From assembly GCF_004355005.1 (NCBI RefSeq), contig NZ_SMSJ01000001.1:299071-363070 (forward strand): a stretch of 64,000 nt of DNA, given 5' to 3'. The position numbers and the translations under genes are program-made. The stretch is from Dankookia rubra (lineage in GTDB: Bacteria > Pseudomonadota > Alphaproteobacteria > Acetobacterales > Acetobacteraceae). Positions 45,898 to 54,766 of this stretch are shown here, piece after piece. A model generated the notes under the pieces. The model was not told the origin of the DNA and did no database searches. It saw nothing but the letters and a program-made list of their open reading frames with translations. The stretch's first letter is position 1, and every line of letters begins with the position of its first letter.

Positions 45898-46293
45898 ATG
45901 ATTTTCGTCTCGGGCGCCTCCGTGCGTCCCGCCCCAGGCACTTCCACTCCGCTTGCCCTGCTCGGCGTCGTGCTCCTCCTCGCCAGTTGCGGCGCGGATC
46001 GGCAAGCCGCGATGCCTGCCGCCGCTCCGCCACCCAGCGTGGCGCAGCAGGATCCGCTCGGCCGGTTCGTCGGTTCGATGCCGCCCGGGCAGGCCGGCAC
46101 GGTGATGCTGGCCGATGGCCGGACGACCGAGGCCCGCGTGGTGCGCGCCTATGCCGCCGCAAGCGGCCGGGATTGCCGGGAGGTGATCCTTGGCGCCGGC
46201 ACCGCCGGCCAGGCCCGCCTGCTCTGCCAATCCGAGGGCCAGTGGGTCGCCGCGCGGCCGCTGCTGCTGGGAAGCGGCGCGCTGCGGCCGTGA
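45898..46293 (+). CDS. Small lipoprotein leading the kps operon
   Basis: A 131-residue protein with signal PLALLGVVLLLASC; the lipobox LLASC puts the lipid-bearing Cys near residue 31. The mature part is short, Ala/Gly-rich, with PLGRFVGSMPPGQAGTVMLA and two later cysteines (RDCREV, LLCQSE) that may form a disulfide. RBS GGAGG is 10 bases before the ATG. The kpsM GTG overlaps its stop (GTGA). It is not a standard Kps component; a role in capsule export is suggested only by the operon. Confidence 0.8.
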   Translation: MIFVSGASVRPAPGTSTPLALLGVVLLLASCGADRQAAMPAAAPPPSVAQQDPLGRFVGSMPPGQAGTVMLADGRTTEARVVRAYAAASGRDCREVILGAGTAGQARLLCQSEGQWVAARPLLLGSGALRP

Positions 46294-47087
46294 GCGACGT
46301 TCTCGGCCCGCAGGCCAGCCTCTGGACCTGCTTCCGGATCCAGATGCGGGTCGTCGGCGCGCTGACGCTCCGGGAGATGGGCACTCGGTTCGGCCGCGAC
46401 AATCTCGGCTACATCTGGCTGTTCCTCGAACCGATGCTGCTCGGCGGCGCGATCGGCGCGCTGCACCTCGCCTCCGGCCACAGCCTGCCGGGAGGGCTCA
46501 ACCCCTTCGTTTTCTGGGTCGTCGGCTACATCCCCTTCTACCTGTTCCGCGGCATCGTGAACCGCGCCCCGGTCGGGATCGCCGGCAACCAGTCGCTGCT
46601 CTACCACCGGCAGGTCACCGTGCTTGACATCATGCTGTCCCGCCACCTGCTGGAATTCGCCGCGGTCGGCATGGCATTGATGGCCTATCTCGCGCTGTTC
46701 GGTGCGGTGATCGGCGACTGGCCGCGGGAGCCGGGACTGATCGTGCTCGGCATGGTGCTGATGCTTGCCCTGGCGCAGGGCATCGCCTTCCTGGTCGCCG
46801 CGGGCAGCGTCTACACCGAGCTGTTCGACCGCATCACCCACTTGGCGACCTACCTGTTCATGGGGCTGACCGGCGCCTTCTTCATGGTGTTCTGGCTGCC
46901 GAGCGACCTGCAGGCGGCGGCGCTGACCATCCCCACGGTCCATTGCTTCGAGCTGGTGCGGCACGGGCTCTACGGCACGGCGGTGCCGACGACCTACGAC
47001 ATCCCCTTCGTCGTGGCCTGGGCGGCGGCGCTGAACCTGCTTGGCATGGCGGCGCTGCGCAAGGCACGCCGGCACCTGGTCGTCTGA
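46290..47087 (+). CDS. kpsM: Capsule ABC transporter permease KpsM
   Basis: A 265-residue ABC-2-type permease with about six helices (for example LIVLGMVLMLALAQGIAFLV). LREMGTRFGRDNLGYIWLFL is the typical N-terminal motif before the first helix. It exports polysaccharide with KpsT. GTG start at 46290 overlaps the lipoprotein stop; kpsT starts six bases after its end. Confidence 0.92.
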   Translation: MSDVLGPQASLWTCFRIQMRVVGALTLREMGTRFGRDNLGYIWLFLEPMLLGGAIGALHLASGHSLPGGLNPFVFWVVGYIPFYLFRGIVNRAPVGIAGNQSLLYHRQVTVLDIMLSRHLLEFAAVGMALMAYLALFGAVIGDWPREPGLIVLGMVLMLALAQGIAFLVAAGSVYTELFDRITHLATYLFMGLTGAFFMVFWLPSDLQAAALTIPTVHCFELVRHGLYGTAVPTTYDIPFVVAWAAALNLLGMAALRKARRHLVV

Positions 47088-47093
47088 CCCGCG

Positions 47094-47741
47094 ATGATCC
47101 GCCTGCTGGATGTCCACAAGAGCTACCACACGCATTTCGGCGCCAAGGAAGTGCTGCGCGGCGTCAACATCACCTTCGCCCCCGGCGAGAAGGTTGGCAT
47201 CCTCGGCCGCAACGGCGCCGGCAAGACCACGCTGCTGCGGCTGATCGCCGGGGTCGAGCATCCCAACAACGGCCGGATCGAGCGGCGGATGAGCGTGTCC
47301 TGGCCGCTCGGCTTTGCCGGCGCCATGCACTACAGCATCTCCGGCGCCGACAATGCCCGCTTCATCGCCCGCATCTACGACAAGCCGATCAAGGAAACGG
47401 TGCAGTTCGTCGAGGACTTCGCCGATCTCGGCAGCTATTTCCGCATGCCTGTGCGCACCTACTCCTCCGGCATGGTCGTGAGGCTGGGCTTCGCGCTCTC
47501 GCTCGCGGTGCATTTCGACTGCTACCTGGTGGATGAGGCGATCGCGGTCGGCGACAGCCGCTTCGCCGAACGGGCGCGCGGCGCGCTTGCCGACCTCAAT
47601 GCCCGCAGCGCCCTGCTGCTGGTATCTCATCAGGCCGAAACCGTGCGGGCCTTCTGCAAGACCGCAGCAATCCTCCAGGATGGTAGGTTGACCCGCTATG
47701 ACGATCTGGACGAAGCAATCGCCGCCTACCGGGATGCCTGA
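47094..47741 (+). CDS. kpsT: Capsule ABC transporter ATPase KpsT
   Basis: A 215-residue ATPase. Walker A is GILGRNGAGKTTLLRLIAG, the signature region is TYSSGMVVRLGFALSLA, Walker B is FDCYLVDEAIAVGDSRFA, and the switch His is in LLLVSHQAETVR. The YSSGM form is usual in KpsT/Wzt-like exporters. The kpsE start overlaps its end. Confidence 0.93.
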   Translation: MIRLLDVHKSYHTHFGAKEVLRGVNITFAPGEKVGILGRNGAGKTTLLRLIAGVEHPNNGRIERRMSVSWPLGFAGAMHYSISGADNARFIARIYDKPIKETVQFVEDFADLGSYFRMPVRTYSSGMVVRLGFALSLAVHFDCYLVDEAIAVGDSRFAERARGALADLNARSALLLVSHQAETVRAFCKTAAILQDGRLTRYDDLDEAIAAYRDA

Positions 47742-48897
47742 GGCCGCGCTCGACCCCGCCAGCTGGTCGGGGCCGGTGGCGATGCCTGGGCTGGCGGCGC
47801 GCCTGCGCCGCTTCGTGAAGCGCAACGCCTATTCGGTGACCGTGCTGCTGCCGACCGCGCTGGCCGCCGTCTATCTGTTCGGCATTGCCGCGCCGCAATT
47901 CGAGTCGGAGGCCCGATTCATCGTCCGCGGCCGCTCCGGTGGCGGCGGCGCCGGTGGCGCCATGGCGGAGATGGCGCAGAGCGCGGGCTTCAAGCCGGCC
48001 TCCGAGGACGCCGTGGGCGTGCGGGACTACCTGCAGTCGCACGACGCCGTCACCGCGTTGCGCCAGCGACTGCCGCTGGTCGAGATCTTCCGCCGGCCGG
48101 AGGCCGACCCCATCGCCCGGCTCTGGTGGGAAGTCCCGACCGCCGAGCGGCTGCTCGACTATTTCCGCCGCATGGCCTCGGCGGAATACGACAGCACCAG
48201 CGGCATTACCGCGCTGCGGGTCCGCAGCTTCCGGCCGGAGGACAGCCAGGCCATCGCCCGCCATCTCCTGACCCTGTCGGAAGAGTTGGTGAACTTGCTG
48301 AATCGCCGGCTGCAGGAGGACGGGTTGCGCGTGGCGCGCGACGAGGTGGCGCGGGCCGAGGCTCGGCTGACCGCTGCCCAGCTCGCGGTCGGCAGCTTCC
48401 GTGAGCGCGCCCGCGCCGTCGACCCGACCCGATCCGCCGGCTATTCGCTGGAGAATATCGGCAAGCTGGAAGGCGCGCTGGCCCAGGCCCGGGCCGATCT
48501 GGCCGAGGCGCAGCGCTTCACCCGCGCCGACCACCCGCGGCTGCTGCAGCTGCGCAATCGGGCCGAGGGCCTCGCCATTCAGATTGCCGAGGAGCGCCGC
48601 CGGCTGGGCGACGGCAGCAACGGCGTCTCGCAGCAGGTCGGCGAGTACGAGCGGCTCGGCGTCGAGCAGGAACTGGCCCGCGCGCAGCTCGCCTCGGCCG
48701 CCGCCTCGCTCGAGCGGGCGATCGGCGATGCGCAGCGGCAGCAGATCTTCCTGCTGCGCGTGGTGGAACCAAACTTGGCGGAATACGCCCGCTACCCCAA
48801 GGCCACCCTGTCCATCCTGTACATCTTCGCCTGCCTTTCCGTGGCCTATGGCCTGGCCTGGCTGCTCATCGCGGGAATGCGCGAACATGCATCGTAA
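47734..48897 (+). CDS. kpsE: Capsule export inner-membrane protein KpsE-like
   Basis: A 387-residue polysaccharide co-polymerase type protein. One membrane helix lies near the start (YSVTVLLPTALAAVYLFGIA) and one at the end (LYIFACLSVAYGLAWLLIAG); the middle is a long periplasmic coiled coil with SEARFIVRGRS and PNLAEYARYPKATLSIL, typical of KpsE/Wza-linked proteins. The ATG at 47734 overlaps kpsT by eight bases; an ATG at 47698 would add 12 residues and is not excluded. It bridges the inner-membrane exporter and KpsD. Confidence 0.9.
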   Translation: MPEAALDPASWSGPVAMPGLAARLRRFVKRNAYSVTVLLPTALAAVYLFGIAAPQFESEARFIVRGRSGGGGAGGAMAEMAQSAGFKPASEDAVGVRDYLQSHDAVTALRQRLPLVEIFRRPEADPIARLWWEVPTAERLLDYFRRMASAEYDSTSGITALRVRSFRPEDSQAIARHLLTLSEELVNLLNRRLQEDGLRVARDEVARAEARLTAAQLAVGSFRERARAVDPTRSAGYSLENIGKLEGALAQARADLAEAQRFTRADHPRLLQLRNRAEGLAIQIAEERRRLGDGSNGVSQQVGEYERLGVEQELARAQLASAAASLERAIGDAQRQQIFLLRVVEPNLAEYARYPKATLSILYIFACLSVAYGLAWLLIAGMREHAS

Positions 48898-50641
48898 GCT
48901 TGGCTTCCTGATTGCCGCCGGGCTGCTGGCCGCGGGCGGCGCCGCGGCGCAGAGCCCCTTCCAGCTGCTGCAGCAGATGCAGACCAACACGCTGCTCGGG
49001 CCAAGGCCTGGCGCACCTCTCACGCCCTCGGAGGGCGTGACGCAGGCGCTGCCGAGCCTGGTCGGGCCGGACCGCGTGCTGAACCGCACCGGGACGGAAA
49101 CCCAATCCGAGGGCGGCCCGGTCGCGGTCGGCCCGCTCGGCGACGGGAGCCGCGTCGCCGGCGCCACCGCGGTCTTCGGTGCTTCGCTCTTCACGCGGGA
49201 GGCGACGGCGGTCTCCGACGCGCCCAACCCGAACTATGTTCTCATCCCCGGCGACCGCGTCTCGGTGCGGGTCTGGGGGGCGGTGGAAGCCGAGGTCGTC
49301 GGCCAGGTCGATCCCTCCGGCATGCTCTTCCTGCCGAATATCGGCCCGATCCGCGTCGCCGGCACCCGCGCCGGCGACCTCCAGCGGACGGTCGAGGCCG
49401 AGGTGCAGAAGGTCTATACCAATCAGGTGCAGGTCTACGCCGTGCTGCTGTCGACCCAGCGCATCGGCGTTTTCGTCACCGGCTTCGTCCGCACCCCCGG
49501 CCGCTTCGCCGGCTCGGCCGCCGACAGCGTCGTGGACTTCCTGGTCCGCGCCGGCGGCGTCGATCCCGGGCGTGGTTCGTACCGCGAGATCACCGTGCAG
49601 CGCGGCGGCCGCACCGTTGCCACTGTGGATCTCTACCGTTTCCTGATCGAGGGGCGCCTGCCGCAGATCAGGCTGCAGGAGGGCGACACGCTGGTCGTCG
49701 CCCGGCAGCGCGCCGTGGTCGGTGCCGATGGTGCGGTGCGCAACAACTACATGTTCGAGGTGCCCGGCCGCGCCATGACCGGGCGGGAGCTGCTCGACTA
49801 TGCCCGCCCCCTGCCCTCCGCCACCAATGCGGTGTTGAAGGGCACCCGCGGCGGCCAGCCCTTCTCCCGCTACGCAACGCTGGCGGAACTGCCCAACCTG
49901 ACCCTGCAGGACCAGGACACCGTCACCTTCATCACCGACAGCCCGGCCCGCACGGTGCGCGTCACGGTCGAGGGCAGCCGGATCGGCCCTTCGGTTCTGG
50001 TCGCCGACCGGGACGCGCAGCTCTGCCAGTTGCTGGACTATATCGCGGTCGACCCGGTGCTGGCGGATACCCGCTCGGTCTTCCTGCTGCGGACCTCGGT
50101 CGCGCAGCAGCAGCGCCGGGCCATCGACGAGGCACTGGACCGGCTCGAGCGGCAGCTCTTCCTCGCGGTCTCGCCGACCACCGGCGTCGCGGCGATCCGC
50201 GCCTCGGAGGCCAACCTCGTCTCTTCCTACATCCAGCGCGCCCGTCGCACCCAGCCGGAAGGCCGGCTGGTGGTGGTCGATAATGCCGGCCACTGCGCCC
50301 CGGTGCGGCTCGAGGATGGCGACGTCGTCGTCATCCCCGAGAAGTCGCAGACCGTGCTGGTCGCCGGCGAGGTGACGGCGCCGCGCGCCGTGGTCTGGCG
50401 GCCGGAGATGAAGCTTGCCGACTATATCAGGGCGGCCGGCGGCTACGGTCCACGCGGCAACGACAGCTCCCTGATGATCCGGCGGCCGAGCGGCGAGCTG
50501 GTGCTCGACCCGGCGGAACTGCCGCGGCCGGGCGACGAGCTGATCGCCCTTCCGAAGCTTGACCCCAAGGTTTTCCAGATCGGCAGCGACCTACTCGGGC
50601 TGATCTACCAGATCGCGGTGGCGACCCGGATCTTCCTGTAG
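48887..50641 (+). CDS. kpsD: Polysaccharide export outer-membrane protein KpsD-like
   Basis: A 584-residue protein with an N-terminal signal peptide (KLGFLIAAGLLAAGGAAAQS). It carries the Poly_export domain (NPNYVLIPGDRVSVRVWGAV), followed by SLBB-type repeats (RIGVFVTGFVRTPGRFAGSA; TVLVAGEVTAPRAVVWRPEM) and a C-terminal hydrophobic end LLGLIYQIAVATRIFL. The ATG overlaps kpsE by 11 bases. It forms the outer-membrane outlet for capsule with KpsE. Confidence 0.93.
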   Translation: MHRKLGFLIAAGLLAAGGAAAQSPFQLLQQMQTNTLLGPRPGAPLTPSEGVTQALPSLVGPDRVLNRTGTETQSEGGPVAVGPLGDGSRVAGATAVFGASLFTREATAVSDAPNPNYVLIPGDRVSVRVWGAVEAEVVGQVDPSGMLFLPNIGPIRVAGTRAGDLQRTVEAEVQKVYTNQVQVYAVLLSTQRIGVFVTGFVRTPGRFAGSAADSVVDFLVRAGGVDPGRGSYREITVQRGGRTVATVDLYRFLIEGRLPQIRLQEGDTLVVARQRAVVGADGAVRNNYMFEVPGRAMTGRELLDYARPLPSATNAVLKGTRGGQPFSRYATLAELPNLTLQDQDTVTFITDSPARTVRVTVEGSRIGPSVLVADRDAQLCQLLDYIAVDPVLADTRSVFLLRTSVAQQQRRAIDEALDRLERQLFLAVSPTTGVAAIRASEANLVSSYIQRARRTQPEGRLVVVDNAGHCAPVRLEDGDVVVIPEKSQTVLVAGEVTAPRAVVWRPEMKLADYIRAAGGYGPRGNDSSLMIRRPSGELVLDPAELPRPGDELIALPKLDPKVFQIGSDLLGLIYQIAVATRIFL

Positions 50642-50689
50642 CGTCCAGGGACGGCGCTTGCGCCGCCCCTCCCCGTCTCGGGCCAGCCT

Positions 50690-52909
50690 TCAGGGCAGCC
50701 GCGCCAGCGCCCGGCTTTCCAGGTAGTCAAGCCGCGCCGCATGGTCGTCGGTGCGGCACACCATCAGGCTGCAGACCCCCACCTGCGCCGCACCGATCGG
50801 CGCCGCATAGGCGCCGTCGATCGACACCACCAGCTCGTCCGCCCCGCCCGCCGGCACGGTGAGGAGCGCAAAAAGCCGCTCCGCCGGTCCGGCGTCCTGG
50901 CGCAGCGCCACCGGCGGCGGTCCACCCTCCCGCCACGCGCGCAGCACGAAGGCCGCCGGCTCGGCCGGCGCCTGGATCTCCAGGTAGACCCGCAGCGCCG
51001 TATCGGCCGCCCCGGCCGGCAGGGGCAGGCGCAGCCGGCTCTCGCCCGGCCTGGCCCAGGCGCCCCAGGCCTCGGCGGGCGACCAGCCAAGGCCCTCCCG
51101 CAGGGCATCGGCGATGGCCATGGCCAGCACAGGCTCCGGCCCCGCCAGCAGGCCCAGGGCATGTGCCTGGCCGAGCCGCAGCGGCACCCGGGCGAGCGGC
51201 GCCGGCAGGCCGGGCGCCGCGTCCGCGGACGTATCGCGCACCACCTGCGCCGCGATTCCGGACCAGCTCCGCAGCCGCAGCCGCCCGGCAATGCCTGCTT
51301 CCAGCGCCGCCCGGTGCGCGTCTTCGCTGCTCAGCCGCCAGATCTGCGCCACGAGTTCGGGCTCGCTGTTCGGGGCGAAGAAGACGGCGCCCGCGGCGCC
51401 CGACTCGCGCAGGCCCGAATGCTCCGGCACCAGCGGCACCTTGCCATGCGCCAGGCTCTCGGTGACCGGGAGGCCCCAGCCCTCGTAGAAGCTGTTGTAG
51501 AGGGTGAACAGGCAGTCACGGTAGAGCGCCGCCAGCACGGTGTCCGGCACGTCGTGCAGCAGGTGGACCTTCGCGCGCAGAATGGGGGAGCGGGCATGCA
51601 GCCGCAGCGCCTCCTCCGCCAGCCAGCCCAGCTTGCCGACGCAGACCAGGTCCGGAACCGCCTCCGCGCCGTGCCGGCGCACCAGGGTCAGCCAAGCCTG
51701 GAAGACCAGCAGGTGGTTCTTGCGCGATTCGATGGTGCCGACCGAGAGGACGAAGCGGCGGCCGTCGCGGAGCGGCGCCGGCAAAGGGCCGGGCGGGACG
51801 GCGTCGGGCTGGCCATCGAGCGGCACGGTGCGGCAGGCGATGGCGGTGCCGGGCAGCAGGGCGCGCTGCAACCGCTCGAAATCCGCCCTCGTGCAATCGG
51901 AATTGGTCAGCACCGCATCGGCATGCAGGCAGAGTCCGGCGAACCAGCGGGCGAATTCGTCGACCAGCCCCTCGGCGCAATGCTCCGGCACCAGCAACGG
52001 AATGCAGTCGTGCAGGAAGGGAACGTAGCGAATGCCGTGCCGCGCCTTGGCCTCCCGCACCCGGCGCAGGTAGTCGGGGATCCACCAGGAGGTGCCGAGA
52101 TTGACCAGTGCGCTGCCGGCGGCGAAGTCGAGCGCCGGGCCGGTCCGCAGTGCCTGCCCCATCGCGGCGACCGCGGCGGTCCAGTCAGTCTCCGCGGTGT
52201 CGGTCGCGGTGGCGGAAAGCCGGGCGAGGTCGAGGAACAGCGCCGCCGGCACCGCCTTCCAGTCGCCGCTGGCCGGGTCGAAGGCGGCCACCGAGACGAG
52301 CCGGTCGGCGACATGCTGCAGGGCCTCGCGGATGATGTTGAGCTGGACGCGCTGGATACCGGTCGGCGCCCGGTTGTGGCGGAAGTAGTCGAACAGGTCC
52401 GAGGCATCGAAGACCAGTGGCGCGCCGGTGACGGCGCCCGCGGGCGTCCCGGGCGGCGGCGCCACGGCGGGCGGCGGCGGCGGCACGGGCACGGGCTCGG
52501 GGGGCGGCGGGGCGGCGAAGGCGTCGTCGCCCAGCAGCTCGCGCCGGGCATCGACATTGCCGGGGTCGAGGCTCAGCGCCATCGCATAGGCGCCGAGCGC
52601 CTCCTCCGCCCGGCCGAGGAGCTTCAGCGCGTGGCCGATCTGCAGCTGCAGGTCGCTGTCGCCGGGCTGCAGCTTCTCCGCCTCGCGGTAGCAGAGCAGC
52701 GCGCCCTTGGGATCGCCGGATTCCTTCAGGCAATGGCCGTACTGGATCCAGATCGCGCCGTCCGCCGGCCGCAGGCGGAGGTACTGGCCATAGGCCTCCG
52801 CGGCATCAGCCCAGGCGCGGCGGTCCCGCAGCCGGTCGCCCTCCCCGACCAGCCGGTCCGCATCGGACGGGCCGCCTTGCGGGTCGGTGTCCTGGGGTTG
52901 CATGTCCAT
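50690..52909 (-). CDS. TPR - glycosyltransferase (GT4) fusion with C-terminal extension
   Basis: A 739-residue protein. Residues 10-125 are TPR repeats (YLRLRPADGAIWIQYGHCLK; LGRAEEALGAYAMALSLDPG). A Pro-rich linker (about 130-160) leads to a GT-B glycosyltransferase with VLSVGTIESRKNHLLVFQAW and SFYEGWGLPVTESLAHGKVP, which includes the acidic nucleotide-sugar motif. About the last 170 residues are a beta-type domain of unknown kind. It converges on kpsD and is likely to add sugar to the capsule or another surface glycan, with TPRs binding a partner. A CtrA-like box lies about 92 bases upstream. Confidence 0.87.
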   Translation of the reverse strand: MDMQPQDTDPQGGPSDADRLVGEGDRLRDRRAWADAAEAYGQYLRLRPADGAIWIQYGHCLKESGDPKGALLCYREAEKLQPGDSDLQLQIGHALKLLGRAEEALGAYAMALSLDPGNVDARRELLGDDAFAAPPPPEPVPVPPPPPAVAPPPGTPAGAVTGAPLVFDASDLFDYFRHNRAPTGIQRVQLNIIREALQHVADRLVSVAAFDPASGDWKAVPAALFLDLARLSATATDTAETDWTAAVAAMGQALRTGPALDFAAGSALVNLGTSWWIPDYLRRVREAKARHGIRYVPFLHDCIPLLVPEHCAEGLVDEFARWFAGLCLHADAVLTNSDCTRADFERLQRALLPGTAIACRTVPLDGQPDAVPPGPLPAPLRDGRRFVLSVGTIESRKNHLLVFQAWLTLVRRHGAEAVPDLVCVGKLGWLAEEALRLHARSPILRAKVHLLHDVPDTVLAALYRDCLFTLYNSFYEGWGLPVTESLAHGKVPLVPEHSGLRESGAAGAVFFAPNSEPELVAQIWRLSSEDAHRAALEAGIAGRLRLRSWSGIAAQVVRDTSADAAPGLPAPLARVPLRLGQAHALGLLAGPEPVLAMAIADALREGLGWSPAEAWGAWARPGESRLRLPLPAGAADTALRVYLEIQAPAEPAAFVLRAWREGGPPPVALRQDAGPAERLFALLTVPAGGADELVVSIDGAYAAPIGAAQVGVCSLMVCRTDDHAARLDYLESRALARLP

Positions 52910-53000
52910 CCGAGAATCCTGGGGGTTCGTCCTGCGAACGGCAATCTGGCGGAAAATAACCCGGCCGTTGACCGGTGTCTCGACCAGGATGGGAGAGTGC

Positions 53001-53015
53001 TTAACCCTCCGTGAA
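53001..53015. promoter_or_regulatory. CtrA-box-like site near glycosyltransferase gene
   Basis: TTAACCCTCCGTGAA fits TTAA-N7-TTAA with one mismatch. It is 92 bases upstream of the minus-strand TPR-glycosyltransferase start and just past the stop of the small membrane protein gene. Control of surface polysaccharide by CtrA is known in other alphaproteobacteria, but a single match is weak evidence. Confidence 0.4.
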
Positions 53016-53017
53016 TA

Positions 53018-53209
53018 TCAGCCGAGCAGGATGGCCACGCCCAGAAGGGGCGACAGGAGCACCAGGATGGCGGCGACGCGCAGCATGAGCATGGACAGGT
53101 CCACCAGCCGCAGCGCCACTTGGCCGCGCATCGGCAGGTCCAGCGTCGCGGCATCGGCTGCGAGGACGGATAGCGGTTCGGTGGTATGGGCCACGTTGGG
53201 ATCCTGCAT
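53018..53209 (-). CDS. Small one- or two-TM protein, unknown function
   Basis: A 63-residue protein with a C-terminal hydrophobic stretch (LVDLSMLMLRVAAILVLLSP and onward to the end). The ATG at 53207-53209 gives MQDPNVAHTTEPLS; a GTG at 53266 would add 19 residues (GYRFIRDERGRFIAFVM). Which start is used is open. It lies between two glycosyltransferase genes of opposite direction and has no recognised family. Confidence 0.5.
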   Translation of the reverse strand: MQDPNVAHTTEPLSVLAADAATLDLPMRGQVALRLVDLSMLMLRVAAILVLLSPLLGVAILLG

Positions 53210-53359
53210 CACGAACGCGATAAACCTACCTCGTTCATCGCGTATAAAGCGATATCCGCATAGCACACCTTGCCAAGTCGTGAACGGCCACTCTAGGGGG
53301 CCTCACGTCCCGGCGACCGCCCATTCCGGAGGAACCGTCGGAGTCACGGAGATCCCGGC

Positions 53360-54736
53360 ATGACCAGGCCGCCGCGCGTCTTCCTGGATGGTTACAATCT
53401 CGCGTTGAACCAGGGCACTGGCGTCGCCACCTACGCCCGCAACCTCAGCTTCGCCCTGGAACGCCTGGGGCATGAGGTCGGGGTGCTTTACGGCACCCGC
53501 GCCTCGCCCTCGGCCAATACCCTGATCCGGGAGATCGCCTTCTTCGACGAGCGCGTCGGCAACCCGCCGAAATGGCTGGTGGCGCTGCGCCGGGCCAAGC
53601 GGATGCTGCGCGCGCCGTTCGGCGAGATCGCCGTGCCGGTGCCGATCACCGGCAAGGTGGTGACCGCGACCTTCCGCGACCGGCTGCCGTATTTCAACGA
53701 GATCTGGAACACCCAGGACCTCTTCCAGCAGGCGGCCGCCCACCAGCGCTTCCTCAGCGGCCGCCTGGCGGTCACGGTGCCTGCCCCGCCGCAGCTGATG
53801 CACTGGACCTATCCGCTGGCGCTCCGCGTGCGCGGCGCCCGCAACATCTACACCATGCACGACCTGGTGCCGTTGCGGCTGCCCTACACGACTCTCGACA
53901 ACAAGCGGCGCTACTTCCGGCTGAACCGCATGCTCGGCCGGCGGGCGGACCATATCGTGACGGTCTCCGAGGCGTCGAAGCGGGACATCGTCTCGCTGCT
54001 CGGCGTGCCGGAGGACCGGGTGACCAATACCTACCAGGCGGTCGACATCCCCCGCCGGCTGCGCGAGCTGCCGCTGGAACAGGTGCGGGCCGAGATCGAC
54101 GGCAGCTTCGGGCTGCAGGCCGGGAACTACTGGCTCTTCTTCGGCGCGATCGAGCCGAAGAAGAATGTCGGCCGGATGATTCAGGCCTACCTGGCCAGCG
54201 GCGCAGAGGGCCCGCTGGTCATCGTCGGCAAGCGGGCCTGGAAGTCCGAGGACGAGCTCCGCCTGCTCTACGACGACCATGTGAAGTACCTGGTGCAGGA
54301 AGGCTCGATCCTGCGGACCCGGCACCGGATCATGATGCTGGACTATGTCCCCTTCCGGCTGCTGGTGAACCTGATCCGCGGCGCCCGGGCGGTGCTGTTC
54401 CCCTCGCTCTACGAAGGCTTCGGCCTGCCGGCGCTGGAAGCCATGCTGCTGGGGACACCGGTCATCACCTCCAATACTGCCTCAATGCCCGAAGTGGTGG
54501 GAGATGCGGCGATCCAGGTCGATCCCTACGACATCTCCGCCCTGGTCCAGGCGATCCAGGCCGTGGACCGCGACCCGGCGCTGCGCGCACGGTTGGCCGA
54601 GGCTGGGCCGCGTCAGGCCGACCGGTTCAGCCCGGAGCGTTACGCGGCGCGGCTCGAGGCGCTCTATGCCCGGCTCGGCGTCCCGCCGGCTGGCCGCGAT
54701 GCTGTCCCGCAGGCGCCGCGCCTCGCCGCCGAATAA
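53360..54736 (+). CDS. Glycosyltransferase family 4 (mannosyltransferase-like)
   Basis: A 458-residue GT-B enzyme. The N-terminal part has FLDGYNLALNQGTGVATYAR, the typical loop for a sugar acceptor; ARNIYTMHDLVPLRLPYTTL and IVTVSEASKRDIV follow. The C-terminal nucleotide-sugar domain has WLFFGAIEPKKNVGRMIQAY and FPSLYEGFGLPALEAMLLGT with the EX7E motif. It is like mannosyltransferases of cell-surface glycans. RBS GGAG precedes the ATG. The DUF4214 gene follows after 30 bases. Confidence 0.92.
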   Translation: MTRPPRVFLDGYNLALNQGTGVATYARNLSFALERLGHEVGVLYGTRASPSANTLIREIAFFDERVGNPPKWLVALRRAKRMLRAPFGEIAVPVPITGKVVTATFRDRLPYFNEIWNTQDLFQQAAAHQRFLSGRLAVTVPAPPQLMHWTYPLALRVRGARNIYTMHDLVPLRLPYTTLDNKRRYFRLNRMLGRRADHIVTVSEASKRDIVSLLGVPEDRVTNTYQAVDIPRRLRELPLEQVRAEIDGSFGLQAGNYWLFFGAIEPKKNVGRMIQAYLASGAEGPLVIVGKRAWKSEDELRLLYDDHVKYLVQEGSILRTRHRIMMLDYVPFRLLVNLIRGARAVLFPSLYEGFGLPALEAMLLGTPVITSNTASMPEVVGDAAIQVDPYDISALVQAIQAVDRDPALRARLAEAGPRQADRFSPERYAARLEALYARLGVPPAGRDAVPQAPRLAAE

Positions 54737-54766
54737 CGCGGCCCCGCCAAGGCAAAGGAGACGCCC

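Noticed and set aside
50642-50689. Possible terminator between kpsD and the TPR-glycosyltransferase
   Set aside because: GGCGCTTGCGCC would leave almost no loop, and no T run follows.
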